Made by a program: the position numbers and the translations under genes. Shown in pieces: positions 19,305-29,744 of a stretch of 64,000 bases of DNA. The stretch is from NCBI RefSeq assembly GCF_002368095.1, contig NZ_AP018227.1:2584598-2648597 (forward strand), given 5' to 3'. This DNA is from Calothrix parasitica NIES-267. GTDB taxonomy: Bacteria; Cyanobacteriota; Cyanobacteriia; Cyanobacteriales; Nostocaceae. Each line of letters starts with the position of its first letter. The stretch's first letter is position 1. The notes below the pieces were generated by a model. That model ran no database searches. It was not told where the DNA came from and saw nothing but the letters and a program-made list of their open reading frames with translations.

Positions 19305-21509
19305 CTACTTAGCGCTAATATAATTTGCCCACATTTGCTCGTAAGCTTTCTCCATTTCGCGGGTAAATTGCTTTCCGTTCCACAATGGTGCAGTTTGACG
19401 AGATTGACGTAACTTCCAAGAAATTTCTTGTCTTAATTTGGCATCTTTACCCAAACGAATTCCCCATTCGATATATTCTTCATCCGTCCAAGCGATGCCT
19501 TCAGTTATACCCGCATTCATCATCATGGTGTAGCTATTACGCGCTGCAAATTGTTCGCCGACTCTTGTTACTAAAGGAACGCACATCCAAAGAGTTTCCA
19601 GTGTTGTTGTAGCACCGTTGTATGGGTAAGTGTCAAGTACTACATCGGCGATAGCTAAGTTAGCGCGGTGGGTTGCTTCTGTTGGAGAAAAAGGTAAAAA
19701 GCGTAATTGAGATGGAGAAACGCCTTCTTCTTCTGCTACAGCTTCAAAAAATTCTTGTGAAGAATCTTTATTAGCTAAACCTTTTATCAACAAATAACTA
19801 TTAGGAGTTTCTTTTAATATCTTCATTTGTAGACGCAGGTTTGGAAGATTGATTTTATAGCTACTTTGCACCATAAAGTAAACAATCGCATCGCTAGAAA
19901 TTCCTAAGTCTTCTCTTCGTAATGTGGGTACATCTACTTCAAAACCATCCACTGCAATGTAAGTTTGAGGTAAACGCCAAATTTTTTCACTGTAGTAATC
20001 TTGTGCATCGGATGGTAAGACATAAGGATCGGCGATAAAATAATCTATGCTAGGTAATCCAGAAGCATCCCAACCTAACCAAGTCACTTGAATTGGAGCG
20101 GCTTTCGCAGCCATTATTTTTCCTTGAATATCAAGAGTAATGCTATCTAAGTCTATAAGTATATCAATGTCATCAACTTGAATTTGCTCCCAGATTTTAT
20201 TATCACTATGAGTAAATTTATAAGCTTTGTATGAAGGTTCAAAAAAGTTTATCTTTGTGAAATCAGATATGTTATGAGAATTATTAATAAAATAAGTATA
20301 TATTTGAAATTTGTCTGGATTATGATGTTTATAAATCCATCGGCTTAGCCAACCTACAGAATGTTTCTTTAAACAGTGAGAAAGATAGCCTATTTTTAAA
20401 ACTTTGTTTCTGATATTTGTTGTTTTTGTTGTAATATTTGTCTGCAAATAGCTATAGTTTTGTTGAACTATCTGAGCAATTCTACTTTGAAAATGACGAT
20501 TTTTTCTGGCATTATCTTCAAAGTAAGGTAAAAAGAATGCACTACTGTATAACCGGCTGTTAACCGTTTCTTCAATATCTGTAGGATTATCTGTAATCAA
20601 ATTACTTAAGATTAGTTTTTGATGCTGCAGTTGAGAATACGACGTTTCCCAATCCCCACATTCTTTCTTTAATGCTCTAATCAGTAAATGATTGGCAAAA
20701 GCTTTTTCTGGTAATGTTTGCGCTAAGCCACATGAGCGTTGAGCGTTGATAATACTTTTATCAAGTTGGTTTGAGTCTTGGTAAAAAAAACTCAAGTGTA
20801 GCAGCAATTCGTGATTATCTGGTTCTAAAGAGATGCATATCTCTGCCAAACGTGATGCTAGTAAAGGCTGTTTGCGGTAATAGGCAATATCAATTGCTGA
20901 CAAAATTATAGCATCAATAAAATCTTCTATATTTTCAGAATAATGTATGCAGGCTTTGATAAAATCAAATAGAGATGCATCTATTTTCGGTAACCCTAAT
21001 ACATTTTTTACTGTTGATAGTAATAAACTAATATCTATTTCGTTCGTTTTATTATTTATTAATTCTATCAAAGAAAGAGATTCTATCAAGTCTTTTGTAA
21101 ACTCTCCTAATATGATTGATAGATTAACTATATATAATAAATTATTAATATCATGTGGATTAATTTCTCGTAAGTGCTGTCGTATTATCCAAGCCGATTG
21201 GTATTCTTCTAAAGATTCTCTTCTATCTGCTTCTGTATTAATAACTGACGATAATTCCTGCGTCCATTGTTCAATTTCCTCTGGTTCTCCCTCTTGCATT
21301 CCCATAAACCAAGTCAACTGAGCTTGTTCTTGTTCGCCTTGAAGAAGTAAACATAAGCCTAGATGCCAGTAATAAAGCTTTATTTCAGTTTCATTTTTAA
21401 TTATTTCCTCGTATAGTTTGACTGCTTGGATATAGTCTCCATCGTGAAAATACTTTTCTGCTAATTGTTGCAAGCTATTTTGTGGAGTAACGAAATTTAA
21501 TGTTTGCAT
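19305..21509 (-). CDS. TPR/O-GlcNAc transferase-like glycosyltransferase (GT41-type C-terminus)
   Basis: 734 residues. The N-terminal about 330 residues are helical with degenerate tetratricopeptide repeats (AEKYFHDGDYIQAVKLYEE; ISLEPDNHELLLHLSFFYQD). The C-terminal about 380 residues are the OGT/SPINDLY catalytic region: IGYLSHCLKKHSVGWL, QVTWLGWDASGLPSIDYFI, LPFSPTEATHRANLAIADV, LDTYPYNGATTTLETLW and VPLVTRVGEQFAARNSYTM. OGT-family enzymes transfer a sugar to protein Ser/Thr. It starts 99 bases after the pilin stop on the same strand. A pilA-linked OGT-like protein (OgtA) is reported to be needed for hormogonium motility in Nostoc punctiforme. Pilin as the substrate is inference. Confidence 0.9.
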   Translation of the reverse strand: MQTLNFVTPQNSLQQLAEKYFHDGDYIQAVKLYEEIIKNETEIKLYYWHLGLCLLLQGEQEQAQLTWFMGMQEGEPEEIEQWTQELSSVINTEADRRESLEEYQSAWIIRQHLREINPHDINNLLYIVNLSIILGEFTKDLIESLSLIELINNKTNEIDISLLLSTVKNVLGLPKIDASLFDFIKACIHYSENIEDFIDAIILSAIDIAYYRKQPLLASRLAEICISLEPDNHELLLHLSFFYQDSNQLDKSIINAQRSCGLAQTLPEKAFANHLLIRALKKECGDWETSYSQLQHQKLILSNLITDNPTDIEETVNSRLYSSAFFLPYFEDNARKNRHFQSRIAQIVQQNYSYLQTNITTKTTNIRNKVLKIGYLSHCLKKHSVGWLSRWIYKHHNPDKFQIYTYFINNSHNISDFTKINFFEPSYKAYKFTHSDNKIWEQIQVDDIDILIDLDSITLDIQGKIMAAKAAPIQVTWLGWDASGLPSIDYFIADPYVLPSDAQDYYSEKIWRLPQTYIAVDGFEVDVPTLRREDLGISSDAIVYFMVQSSYKINLPNLRLQMKILKETPNSYLLIKGLANKDSSQEFFEAVAEEEGVSPSQLRFLPFSPTEATHRANLAIADVVLDTYPYNGATTTLETLWMCVPLVTRVGEQFAARNSYTMMMNAGITEGIAWTDEEYIEWGIRLGKDAKLRQEISWKLRQSRQTAPLWNGKQFTREMEKAYEQMWANYISAK

Positions 21510-21537
21510 CTCAATTCTATGTAGTGTAAATGCTAGA

Positions 21538-21568
21538 AAGAGTGAATTAGTTTTTCTAATTCACTCTT
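21538..21568 (-). terminator. Hairpin between pilin and OGT-like genes
   Basis: A perfect 13-bp stem (aagagtgaattag / ctaattcactctt) with a 5-base loop, 40 bases beyond the pilin stop. On the transcribed (minus) strand no U tract follows, so it may be a partial terminator or an mRNA-stabilising structure that lowers OGT expression relative to pilin. Confidence 0.65.
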
Positions 21569-21607
21569 GATTTAAAATTCAAATTCGACTTTGTATCTTA
21601 GCCCTTA

Positions 21608-22156
21608 TTACTTAAGTGCCTTGGTAGTATCTGGGCATTCAGTACCTGTAAGATCGGTGATACCTTTCCCTACGCCTTTTGTCTCACACATGAAGGCGAT
21701 ACTTGTATAATCTGTGGTAGCGCTGGCTCCAGTACCTGAAGTAACTGCAAGTAAATGCACTTTACCTAAATAATCTTTTACAGGAGCAGTTATACCTGTT
21801 TTTCTTGCGGAATAATTAACTACATAAGTACCTGTTCCAGTACCTTTTTTAGAAGCTTTATAATCATAAAGTTCAGTTTGAGTTTTGATGCCAATACCTA
21901 TTTCATTAACATCAGTAGTGAAGTCGCTATTTTCTAAATAATATGCTTGTTGACCTCTATTCATTGAACCAATGTAAGTTTTAGCTTCAGACTGCTTAGC
22001 TTTATTGGCTTGATTCAAGAATGAAGGTAAAGCAATAGCCGAAAGAATACCGATAATAATAATTACAACCAACAATTCAATTAGGGTAAAACCTTCGTTT
22101 TCTTTCTTCTTATTGAGGATGTTTTGTAAAAACTTTGCTTTAAGTTCGGTTTTCAT
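21608..22156 (-). CDS. pilA: Type IV pilin (PilA-like major pilin)
   Basis: 182 residues. A 22-residue positively charged leader ends at Gly22, followed by the processed N-terminus FTLIELLVVIIIIGILSAIA (prepilin peptidase site EG/FTLIE, with Glu5 of the mature protein). The hydrophobic helix is followed by a Ser/Thr- and Gly-rich globular domain (KKGTGTGTYVVN, SGTGASATTDYTS) and a C-terminal disulfide-type pair (CETKG...TGTEC). The many Ser/Thr residues offer glycosylation sites for the neighbouring OGT-like protein. GGAAA upstream of the ATG is an acceptable ribosome-binding site. The assignment to the major pilin rather than a minor pilin rests on the D-region and context. Confidence 0.9.
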   Translation of the reverse strand: MKTELKAKFLQNILNKKKENEGFTLIELLVVIIIIGILSAIALPSFLNQANKAKQSEAKTYIGSMNRGQQAYYLENSDFTTDVNEIGIGIKTQTELYDYKASKKGTGTGTYVVNYSARKTGITAPVKDYLGKVHLLAVTSGTGASATTDYTSIAFMCETKGVGKGITDLTGTECPDTTKALK

Positions 22157-22390
22157 TAGTAGTTTCCTTTAAGTGGGGATTGGTTATTGAGTTCTAGGTG
22201 TAACTTACCCACTTCAACTCAAGGAATTATCATTTTTGGAAAAAAGATTTTTTGAAAATTGGGAAAAATTTATCAGTTATATTCTGTATGCTAAGTTTCA
22301 TAGGCTTTTCAGCCCACGCATACAATTTATGTAACTCTTACAATAGATAAAGCCCTCACAAACAACCAATTTAACCAAGGTACTCTCAAC

Positions 22391-23020
22391 ATGGTGGCAA
22401 TATCAACACCAGCAGAAACCAGAACTTTACTTGAGAACATCAGCTATCAAACCTTCAAAGCCATGCTCGCGGACATGGGAAGCTCAAGAAACACCAGATT
22501 AGCTTATGAAAATGGGACATTAGAAATCCTCACCCCATTTATGGCTCATGAAAACTCAAATCGCGTTATTGAAGTCTTTACTGGAGTACTATGCGAGGAG
22601 TTAGAACTAGAAATCAAACGCTCTGGCTCACTAACTTTGACGCGAGATGATTTAGAACGTGGTGGGGAACCAGACAGCAGCTACTATATAAAAAACGAAT
22701 ACCGTGTCAGAAATAAGGAAAAAATAGATTTAAATATCGATCCACCACCCGATTTAGTTTTAGAAGTCGAATATTCAAAGCCGAAAGTAGATAAGTTTAA
22801 AATTTACGCTGCAATTGGCATTCCTGAATTTTGGCGATTTAATGGCAGCGTTTTGCAAATCTATGTACTTAATGACGGACAATATTTAGAAGTTGAACAA
22901 AGCCCTACTTTCGCTCAGGTTTCTGTAAAGGAAATTCCCCGGTTTATTCAAGAGACTCGAATCAATGGGGAAATGGCTACAACTCGTGCTTTTCGGGCTT
23001 GGGTAAGAGAGCAGGTTTGA
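22391..23020 (+). CDS. Uma2-family (DUF820) putative endonuclease
   Basis: 209 residues. Family features are the N-terminal YQTFKAMLADMGSSRNTRLAYENGTLEILTP block and PDLVLEVEYSKPK, which carries the Asp and Glu/Lys of a PD-(D/E)XK nuclease fold, followed by KFKIYAAIGIPEFWRF. Uma2 proteins are present in dozens of copies in cyanobacterial genomes and their cellular job is not known. It is transcribed divergently from pilA. Confidence 0.9.
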   Translation: MVAISTPAETRTLLENISYQTFKAMLADMGSSRNTRLAYENGTLEILTPFMAHENSNRVIEVFTGVLCEELELEIKRSGSLTLTRDDLERGGEPDSSYYIKNEYRVRNKEKIDLNIDPPPDLVLEVEYSKPKVDKFKIYAAIGIPEFWRFNGSVLQIYVLNDGQYLEVEQSPTFAQVSVKEIPRFIQETRINGEMATTRAFRAWVREQV

Positions 23021-23052
23021 GAAATGTAATTTTATATCTCATTTCAATATTT

Positions 23053-23113
23053 TCAGTCCTATTCATAGGACTTGCGCTATTAGCTTGGGGTTTGCAACCC
23101 CGAGCGGGTTTAG
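23053..23113. repeat. Intergenic repeat with nested hairpins (agtcctattcataggact type)
   Basis: Two hairpins follow each other: agtcctattcataggact and ggggtttgcaacccc. A related copy is at 48191-48247, so this is a dispersed element. It lies just after the Uma2 gene. Confidence 0.75.
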
Positions 23114-23136
23114 GGTAAGCGTTATCAATCAAATTA

Positions 23137-23347
23137 TTCTTAATTAATCGGTTTGAAGACTAGGTTAAGTGGTGCGTTAGAGCATTTTCACAGCTATTCA
23201 TGAAAACGAAAATTTTTAGCGCTCTAACACACCCTACGAGGGGTTATTTTTAATTAATTGATTTGAAGCCTAGGTTAAATGGTGCGTTAGAGCATTATCA
23301 CAGCTATTCATGAAAACGAAAATTTTTAGCGCTCTAACACACCCTAC
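23137..23347. repeat. Tandem pair of a 101-bp repeat
   Basis: Copy 1 (23137-23237) and copy 2 (23247-23347) are nearly identical over 101 bases, offset by 110. Each contains an inverted repeat, ggtgcgttagagc / gctctaacacacc, that can form a long hairpin. Confidence 0.9.
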
Positions 23348-23367
23348 AATAATAAATTAGAATTTTT

Positions 23368-23420
23368 AGTCCACGCAGGTGGACTTTGTTTCTGTAGCCC
23401 CAGACTTCTAGTCTGAGGGT
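23368..23420. repeat. Double-hairpin intergenic repeat (tagtccacgcaggtggact type), copy 1
   Basis: Two hairpins, agtccacgcaggtggact and cagacttctagtctg, separated by ttgtttctgtagcccc. A second copy occurs at 24990-25043, so the two bracket the NTRC gene. Confidence 0.85.
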
Positions 23421-23488
23421 TTGTGTATTCTCGAAAATTTGCTATGCTAAATAAAGCGTAGTCGTTATGAGTTGCATTTATAAAAATT

Positions 23489-24856
23489 ATGGCAAATCCA
23501 ACTGTAGAAAATTTAGTAATCATTGGTTCTGGACCTGCTGGTTATACTGCTGCAATTTATGCGGGACGTGCGAACCTTAAACCTGTTGTGTTTGAAGGGT
23601 TTGAAGCTGGTGGTTTACCTGGTGGTCAGTTGATGACAACTACTGAAGTGGAGAATTTCCCCGGTTTCCCCGCTGGTATTACTGGCCCGGAGTTGATGGA
23701 CAAGATGAAGGCTCAAGCTGAACGCTGGGGGGCTGAGCTATATACTGAGGATGTAATTTCGGTTGATTTAAGTCAGCGTCCGTTTACCGTGCGCTCTTCG
23801 GAGCGGGAATTTAAAACTAATAGTATTGTGATTGCAACTGGTGCGACTGCGAAGCGTTTGGGTTTACCCAGCGAGCATACTTTTTGGAGTCGCGGTATTT
23901 CAGCTTGTGCAATTTGTGACGGTGCAACTCCGATATTTCACGGTGCCGAATTAGCTGTAATTGGTGCTGGTGATTCGGCTGCGGAAGAAGCAATTTACTT
24001 AACTAAATATGGCGATACGGTTAATTTATTGGTTCGTAGCGATAAAATGCGGGCTAGTAAAGCTATGCAAGACCGGGTTTTAAATAATCCCAAAATTAGA
24101 GTGCATTGGAATACCGAAGCTGTAGATATATTCGGTGATGAAAAACATATGCAGGGTATTAAAGTCCGCAACAACAAAACCGGTGAAGAAAGTAATTTAT
24201 CAGCTAAAGGATTGTTCTACGCTATCGGACATACTCCCAATACTTCATTATTTAAGGGACAGCTAAATTTAGATGACGTTGGTTACGTTGTTACCAAATC
24301 TAACTCAGTAGAAACTAGCGTCGAAGGAGTATATGCTGTTGGTGACGTACAAGACCACGAATTTCGTCAAGCAATTACCGCAGCAGGTAGCGGTTGTATG
24401 GGAGCGATGTTAGCGGAGCGTTGGTTATCGGCTGAAGGATTGCTGCAAGAATTCAGTCAAAAACCCGAAAACAATGAATTAAAACCGCAAGAAGAAGAAA
24501 AAACAACAGCCGATACCGAAGAAGATTTTGATATTAATGCTACTCGTCACATCGGAAGTTATGCTCTGAGAAAAATATTTCACGATGGCGATCGCCCTTT
24601 AATGGTGAAGTACGTTTCTCCCGGTTGCGGTCCTTGTCACACGCTCAAACCGATATTAAATAAAGTAGTTGACGAATTCGACGGTAAAATTCACTTTGTA
24701 GAAATTGACATTGACAAAGATAGAGAAATTGCCGAACAAGCAAATGTAACCGGAACCCCTACAGTACAAATTTTCAAAGATAAAGAATTATTAGAGGAAC
24801 TTAAAGGGGTGAAACAGAAGAGTCAGTATCGTGAATTGTTGGAAAGCGCTCTTTAG
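23489..24856 (+). CDS. trxB: NADPH-thioredoxin reductase with fused thioredoxin domain (NTRC)
   Basis: 455 residues. It transfers electrons from NADPH through FAD and a Cys pair to its own thioredoxin domain, supporting 2-Cys peroxiredoxins and redox control in cyanobacteria and chloroplasts. FAD site [16 protein letters not shown] near residue 13, reductase active site Cys140-x2-Cys143 (SACAICDG), NADPH site [12 protein letters not shown], and [16 protein letters not shown]. After a charged linker (about 325-345) the thioredoxin domain has Cys380-Gly-Pro-Cys383. Length and order match NTRC rather than plain TrxB. This is not the nitrogen regulator NtrC. Confidence 0.96.
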   Translation: MANPTVENLVIIGSGPAGYTAAIYAGRANLKPVVFEGFEAGGLPGGQLMTTTEVENFPGFPAGITGPELMDKMKAQAERWGAELYTEDVISVDLSQRPFTVRSSEREFKTNSIVIATGATAKRLGLPSEHTFWSRGISACAICDGATPIFHGAELAVIGAGDSAAEEAIYLTKYGDTVNLLVRSDKMRASKAMQDRVLNNPKIRVHWNTEAVDIFGDEKHMQGIKVRNNKTGEESNLSAKGLFYAIGHTPNTSLFKGQLNLDDVGYVVTKSNSVETSVEGVYAVGDVQDHEFRQAITAAGSGCMGAMLAERWLSAEGLLQEFSQKPENNELKPQEEEKTTADTEEDFDINATRHIGSYALRKIFHDGDRPLMVKYVSPGCGPCHTLKPILNKVVDEFDGKIHFVEIDIDKDREIAEQANVTGTPTVQIFKDKELLEELKGVKQKSQYRELLESAL

Positions 24857-24928
24857 GATTTTGGATTTTGGAGTTAGTAGTTAGGAATTATTGTTTCACT
24901 CAGTTGTTGATAGTATCCTAGATTCGCG

Positions 24929-24951
24929 GAGACGTTGTAGTGCAACGTCTC
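24929..24951. repeat. Palindrome copy 3 (variant gagacgttgta)
   Basis: Arms gagacgttgta and tgcaacgtctc with one central base and one mismatch; a variant of the palindrome at 8479. Confidence 0.8.
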
Positions 24952-24989
24952 TACATTATTGATGCATTTTAAGCGAAAATTAGGTTTCT

Positions 24990-25080
24990 TAGCCCACGCA
25001 GGTGGGCTTTGTTCGTGTAGCCCCAGAATTCTATTCTGAGGGAATATTTTAATACCAATTACCAATTACCAATTCCCTAT
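24990..25080. repeat. Double-hairpin repeat copy 2 plus heptamer repeat
   Basis: 24990-25043 matches the element at 23368 (tagcccacgcaggtgggct, then cagaattctattctg). It is followed at about 25053-25076 by taccaat heptamers. No gene lies between 24857 and 25185. Confidence 0.8.
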
Positions 25081-25185
25081 TCTCTATAACCCATTCCCAA
25101 TTCCTAATTATTATTATTTATAGTTGACAAAGCGACCAGAAGGCATTACTCATAACTCATAACTCTATAATTAAAAAATCAAGCT

Positions 25186-26073
25186 ATGACCGTTGCTAAA
25201 GGTTTCTTGCCCAGATTTTTGCCTTTTATAAATAAAAAACGTACCCTTTCGCAACAGTTAATGTTGGTTGGGATAATTATCACTTTTGTATTTATTTTTC
25301 TAGCTTTATTTGCTCCAATTCTTCAAGCTTTGGGATTGCTGCAAGACCCAACTGAGTTTCTCGATAACCCGATTCATACACCACCTTCTTTAAAACACTG
25401 GTTTGGTACGAGTCGCTTGGGCTACGACATCTTTTCTCGTACTGTTTTTGGCGCTCAAGCTGCATTACAGGTAGTACTGCTCGCAACTGCATTAAGTATG
25501 CTGGTTGGCGTGCCTTTGGGTATGTTGAGCGGCTATATTGGCGGTAGGTTGGATAAGGTATTACTATTCATTATGGATAGTATTTATACCTTGCCGGGAC
25601 TGCTGCTTTCGGTAACCCTGGCATTCGTTGTAGGACGGGGAATAATCAATGCGGCTTTGGCGATTAGTATCGCTTATGTACCGCAATATTATCGAGTTGT
25701 TCGGAATCACACGGTAAGTGTTAAGACAGAAGTGTTCGTAGAAGCAGCGCAAGCAATTGGAGCTAATACCTGGCAGGTGCTGTCGAGATATTTATTTTTA
25801 AACGTGATTCAAAGCGTACCCGTGTTATTTACCCTAAACGCTGCCGATGCAATTTTAGTATTAGGTGGTTTAGGTTTTTTAGGATTGGGGCTTCCCGAAG
25901 AAGTACCAGAATGGGGACACGATTTGAAACAAGCTTTAGCTGCACTACCTACAGGGATTTGGTGGACTACACTTTTCCCCGGATTAGCTATGACAACAAT
26001 GGTAGTAGGGTTATCACTACTTGGTGAAGGGCTGAATGAGTTTGTCAATCCACGTTTAAGGAAACGACAATAG
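25186..26073 (+). CDS. Oligopeptide/dipeptide-type ABC transporter permease (OppC/DppC-like)
   Basis: 295 residues. An N-terminal OppC-N segment (about 20-75) with one membrane helix leads to HWFGTSRLGYDIFSRTVFGAQ, a family signature, then a BPD-transporter domain of about five helices. The EAA loop is EVFVEAAQAIGANTWQVLSRYLF. It should form an inner-membrane permease with a DppB-type partner and ATPases, none of which is adjacent. Such orphan permeases are common in cyanobacteria, where components are scattered. Substrate unknown (peptides, nickel or others). Confidence 0.9.
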   Translation: MTVAKGFLPRFLPFINKKRTLSQQLMLVGIIITFVFIFLALFAPILQALGLLQDPTEFLDNPIHTPPSLKHWFGTSRLGYDIFSRTVFGAQAALQVVLLATALSMLVGVPLGMLSGYIGGRLDKVLLFIMDSIYTLPGLLLSVTLAFVVGRGIINAALAISIAYVPQYYRVVRNHTVSVKTEVFVEAAQAIGANTWQVLSRYLFLNVIQSVPVLFTLNAADAILVLGGLGFLGLGLPEEVPEWGHDLKQALAALPTGIWWTTLFPGLAMTTMVVGLSLLGEGLNEFVNPRLRKRQ

Positions 26074-26191
26074 GATTTTGGATTTTAGATTTTGGATTTT
26101 GGATTAAGGATTAGTAGTTAGGAGTTGGGAATTAGGAGTTGGGAATTATTTATTCTTCTCCTTGTCTCCTTGTCTCCTTGTCTCCTTGTCC
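26073..26191. repeat. Three tandem-repeat arrays
   Basis: 26073-26106 is a ttttgga-type heptamer array; gagttgggaattag copies follow; 26157-26191 is four copies of tctccttg. They lie just upstream of the small membrane protein gene and keep its frame open, so a naive start would be too early. Confidence 0.85.
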
Positions 26192-26229
26192 CTTTATCTC
26201 CCTATCCCCAATTCCCAACATTAAAAATT

Positions 26230-26445
26230 ATGGTAAAAGATAAAATTTCGTTGATTGCTGCTGCTGCTGGTGGTTTTATGCTGTTTGTAGCTTTAAGTGG
26301 TATTTTACAGGGGTCACCTGTAACGGCTTTAAGGGCAGAACATAGTTCTGGTTTGACTAAAGTAGCCGATTTGCAATTACAAAAAGTCCACTCGAATAAA
26401 AGAACTAACGATACTTTGGAACCAAAATTTTCCAATATTCGTTAA
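26230..26445 (+). CDS. Small single-pass membrane or secreted hypothetical protein
   Basis: 71 residues from the ATG at 26230. MVKDKISLIAAAAGGFMLFV is a signal anchor or signal peptide with a hydrophobic core up to about residue 25. The rest is short and basic (LQLQKVHSNKRTND). The longer in-frame start would read through tandem repeats and is rejected. No recognisable family. The gene is 57 bases upstream of the ROK kinase gene. Confidence 0.55.
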   Translation: MVKDKISLIAAAAGGFMLFVALSGILQGSPVTALRAEHSSGLTKVADLQLQKVHSNKRTNDTLEPKFSNIR

Positions 26446-26502
26446 TTTATTACTAATCGCTGTTCGCTGTTCGCTGTTCACTGATAATTGATAACTGAAA
26501 AA

Positions 26503-27408
26503 GTGCTAACTCAAGTAATTGGTATTGATTTAGGAGGAACGGCGATTAAATTAGGACGATTTACGTCTGATGGTTCTTGTTTAAAATCGTTAACTGTGGT
26601 TACTCCCCAACCAGCTACTCCGGAAGCGGTGATGGGTGTTATTGTTGATGCTATTAAGGAGGTTGACCCGGAAGGAAGTGCTGTTGCTATAGGTGTTGGC
26701 ACTCCGGGACCTGCGGATGCAGCGGGACGTGTTGCTAAAATTGCGATTAATCTTCCTCAATGGTGGAACATTCCTGTAGCGGATATTTTGTCAGCAAAAA
26801 TCGGTAAGCCTACAATTATTGATAATGATGCAAACTGCGCGGGTTTGGGAGAAGCTTGGTTGGGTGCGGGTCGTTTTTATAAAAATTTTATTTTATTAAC
26901 TCTAGGAACTGGTGTCGGTGGGGCAATTTTTATCGACGGTAAGCTGTTTACAGGACGCTTTGGCTCTGCTGGAGAGTTGGGTTTAATTAATTTAATTCCT
27001 GACGGACCGCAGTGTAAGAGTGGTAATCAAGGTTCTTTAGAACAGCATACTTCGGTAATTGCAATTCGTCGCCGTACTGGTAAAGAACCGTCGGAATTAG
27101 GGGCTTTAGCTGAGAAGGGAGATGCTAAAGCACTAGAATTTTGGCAAGAATATGGTAAATATTTGGGAATTGGAGTAACAAGTTTACTTTATGTACTAAC
27201 TCCTGAAGCGGTTGTAATCGGAGGAGGAGTTAGTGCGAGTTTTGAGTTTTTTCTACCATCAATGAAAACAGAAATTGAGCAGCGAGTCATGCCCACATCT
27301 CGCGAAAATTTGCGGATAATTAGAGCGCAACTGGGTAATCGTGCAGGAATGTTGGGGGCTGCGAAGTTAGCGCTCGAAAAGTTTTTCGAGGATGGGAATG
27401 GGGAATAG
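26503..27408 (+). CDS. ROK-family sugar kinase (glucokinase-like)
   Basis: 301 residues from the GTG at 26503, which gives MLTQVIGIDLGGTAIKLGRF; a TTG five codons earlier is possible. Phosphate-1 motif GIDLGGTAIKLG near residue 8, NDANCAGLGEAWLGAG with the catalytic Asp, LTLGTGVGGAIFIDGKL phosphate-2, and VVIGGGVSA adenosine motif. ROK glucokinases normally hold zinc with CxCGxxGCxE; here the site reads CKSGNQGSLE, leaving one Cys, so classical zinc binding is unlikely. This looks like a cyanobacterial subtype. Glucose as substrate is inferred from the family. Confidence 0.9.
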   Translation: MLTQVIGIDLGGTAIKLGRFTSDGSCLKSLTVVTPQPATPEAVMGVIVDAIKEVDPEGSAVAIGVGTPGPADAAGRVAKIAINLPQWWNIPVADILSAKIGKPTIIDNDANCAGLGEAWLGAGRFYKNFILLTLGTGVGGAIFIDGKLFTGRFGSAGELGLINLIPDGPQCKSGNQGSLEQHTSVIAIRRRTGKEPSELGALAEKGDAKALEFWQEYGKYLGIGVTSLLYVLTPEAVVIGGGVSASFEFFLPSMKTEIEQRVMPTSRENLRIIRAQLGNRAGMLGAAKLALEKFFEDGNGE

Positions 27409-27429
27409 GGGATTGGAAATGAGTAAATA

Positions 27430-27470
27430 AATCCAGAATCCAAAATCCAAAATCCAAAATCCAAAATCCT
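27430..27470. repeat. Heptamer tandem repeat (aatccaa)
   Basis: Five copies of aatccaaa-type units between convergent genes, the ROK kinase and the duplicated small protein. Confidence 0.9.
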
Positions 27471-27476
27471 ATAGCT

Positions 27477-27905
27477 CTAGCTTTCAGAAAATGCGTATCC
27501 CGTTGTTCTATGAATGTAATGTAGGACTTTTTCGTAGGATTCTGGGTTGCTTGAGGGGTTAATAATTATAGGTATGCTGCTATCGGGAAGCCAAAAGGTA
27601 ACCCTACCATTTGATTCGTGACAAAATGATGAAATACATTTGAGGTTGATGACGTATTCGTTTCTGTCATAACGGATTTTTACCCAGCAAGCACCTTCTG
27701 ATTCCGAATTGTTGACTCGTTCTATGTATTCGAGAATTTTTTGGTAGTCTTCTTGGTTGTTATGGGGGATAATCACGATAGGTATGGCACTGTTTGGCAG
27801 CCAAAATGTCACCCGACCGTTTGGTTCGCAGCAGAAAGCTGTAACGCGCTCAAAATCAACTACATATTCTTTTTTTTCGTAGTAGATTTTTACCCAATAC
27901 GTCAC
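27477..27905 (-). CDS. Small protein made of two tandem copies of a ~62-residue domain
   Basis: 142 residues from a GTG at 27905, with an excellent ribosome-binding site (AGAGGAG, 5-base spacing). Residues about 3-64 and 73-134 are two copies of one domain: YWVKIYYEKKEYVVDFERVT versus CWVKIRYDRNEYVINLKCIS, both followed by FC, then NGRVTFWLP, then SxIPIxIxP, and ending YEKVLHYIHR-like. Each copy looks like a small beta-rich fold with a terminal helix. No signal peptide. I know no family name. It is convergent with the ROK gene and upstream of nothing in its own direction. Confidence 0.8.
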   Translation of the reverse strand: MTYWVKIYYEKKEYVVDFERVTAFCCEPNGRVTFWLPNSAIPIVIIPHNNQEDYQKILEYIERVNNSESEGACWVKIRYDRNEYVINLKCISSFCHESNGRVTFWLPDSSIPIIINPSSNPESYEKVLHYIHRTTGYAFSES

Positions 27906-28017
27906 AGCTTCTCCTCTTTACCTTCCTGGGATTTAGACGACACATTTTTAGCAACACTCCTGTTTCAGAGTATAAAGCCTTCATTGCCTTCTCGTTGTGA
28001 GTAAATACTCTGGAAAT

Positions 28018-29697
<1,680 letters not shown>

Positions 29698-29744
29698 TCA
29701 TTGTGCCACAGTAGATGTTGAGAATTTTGTTGTAAACCACAGAC

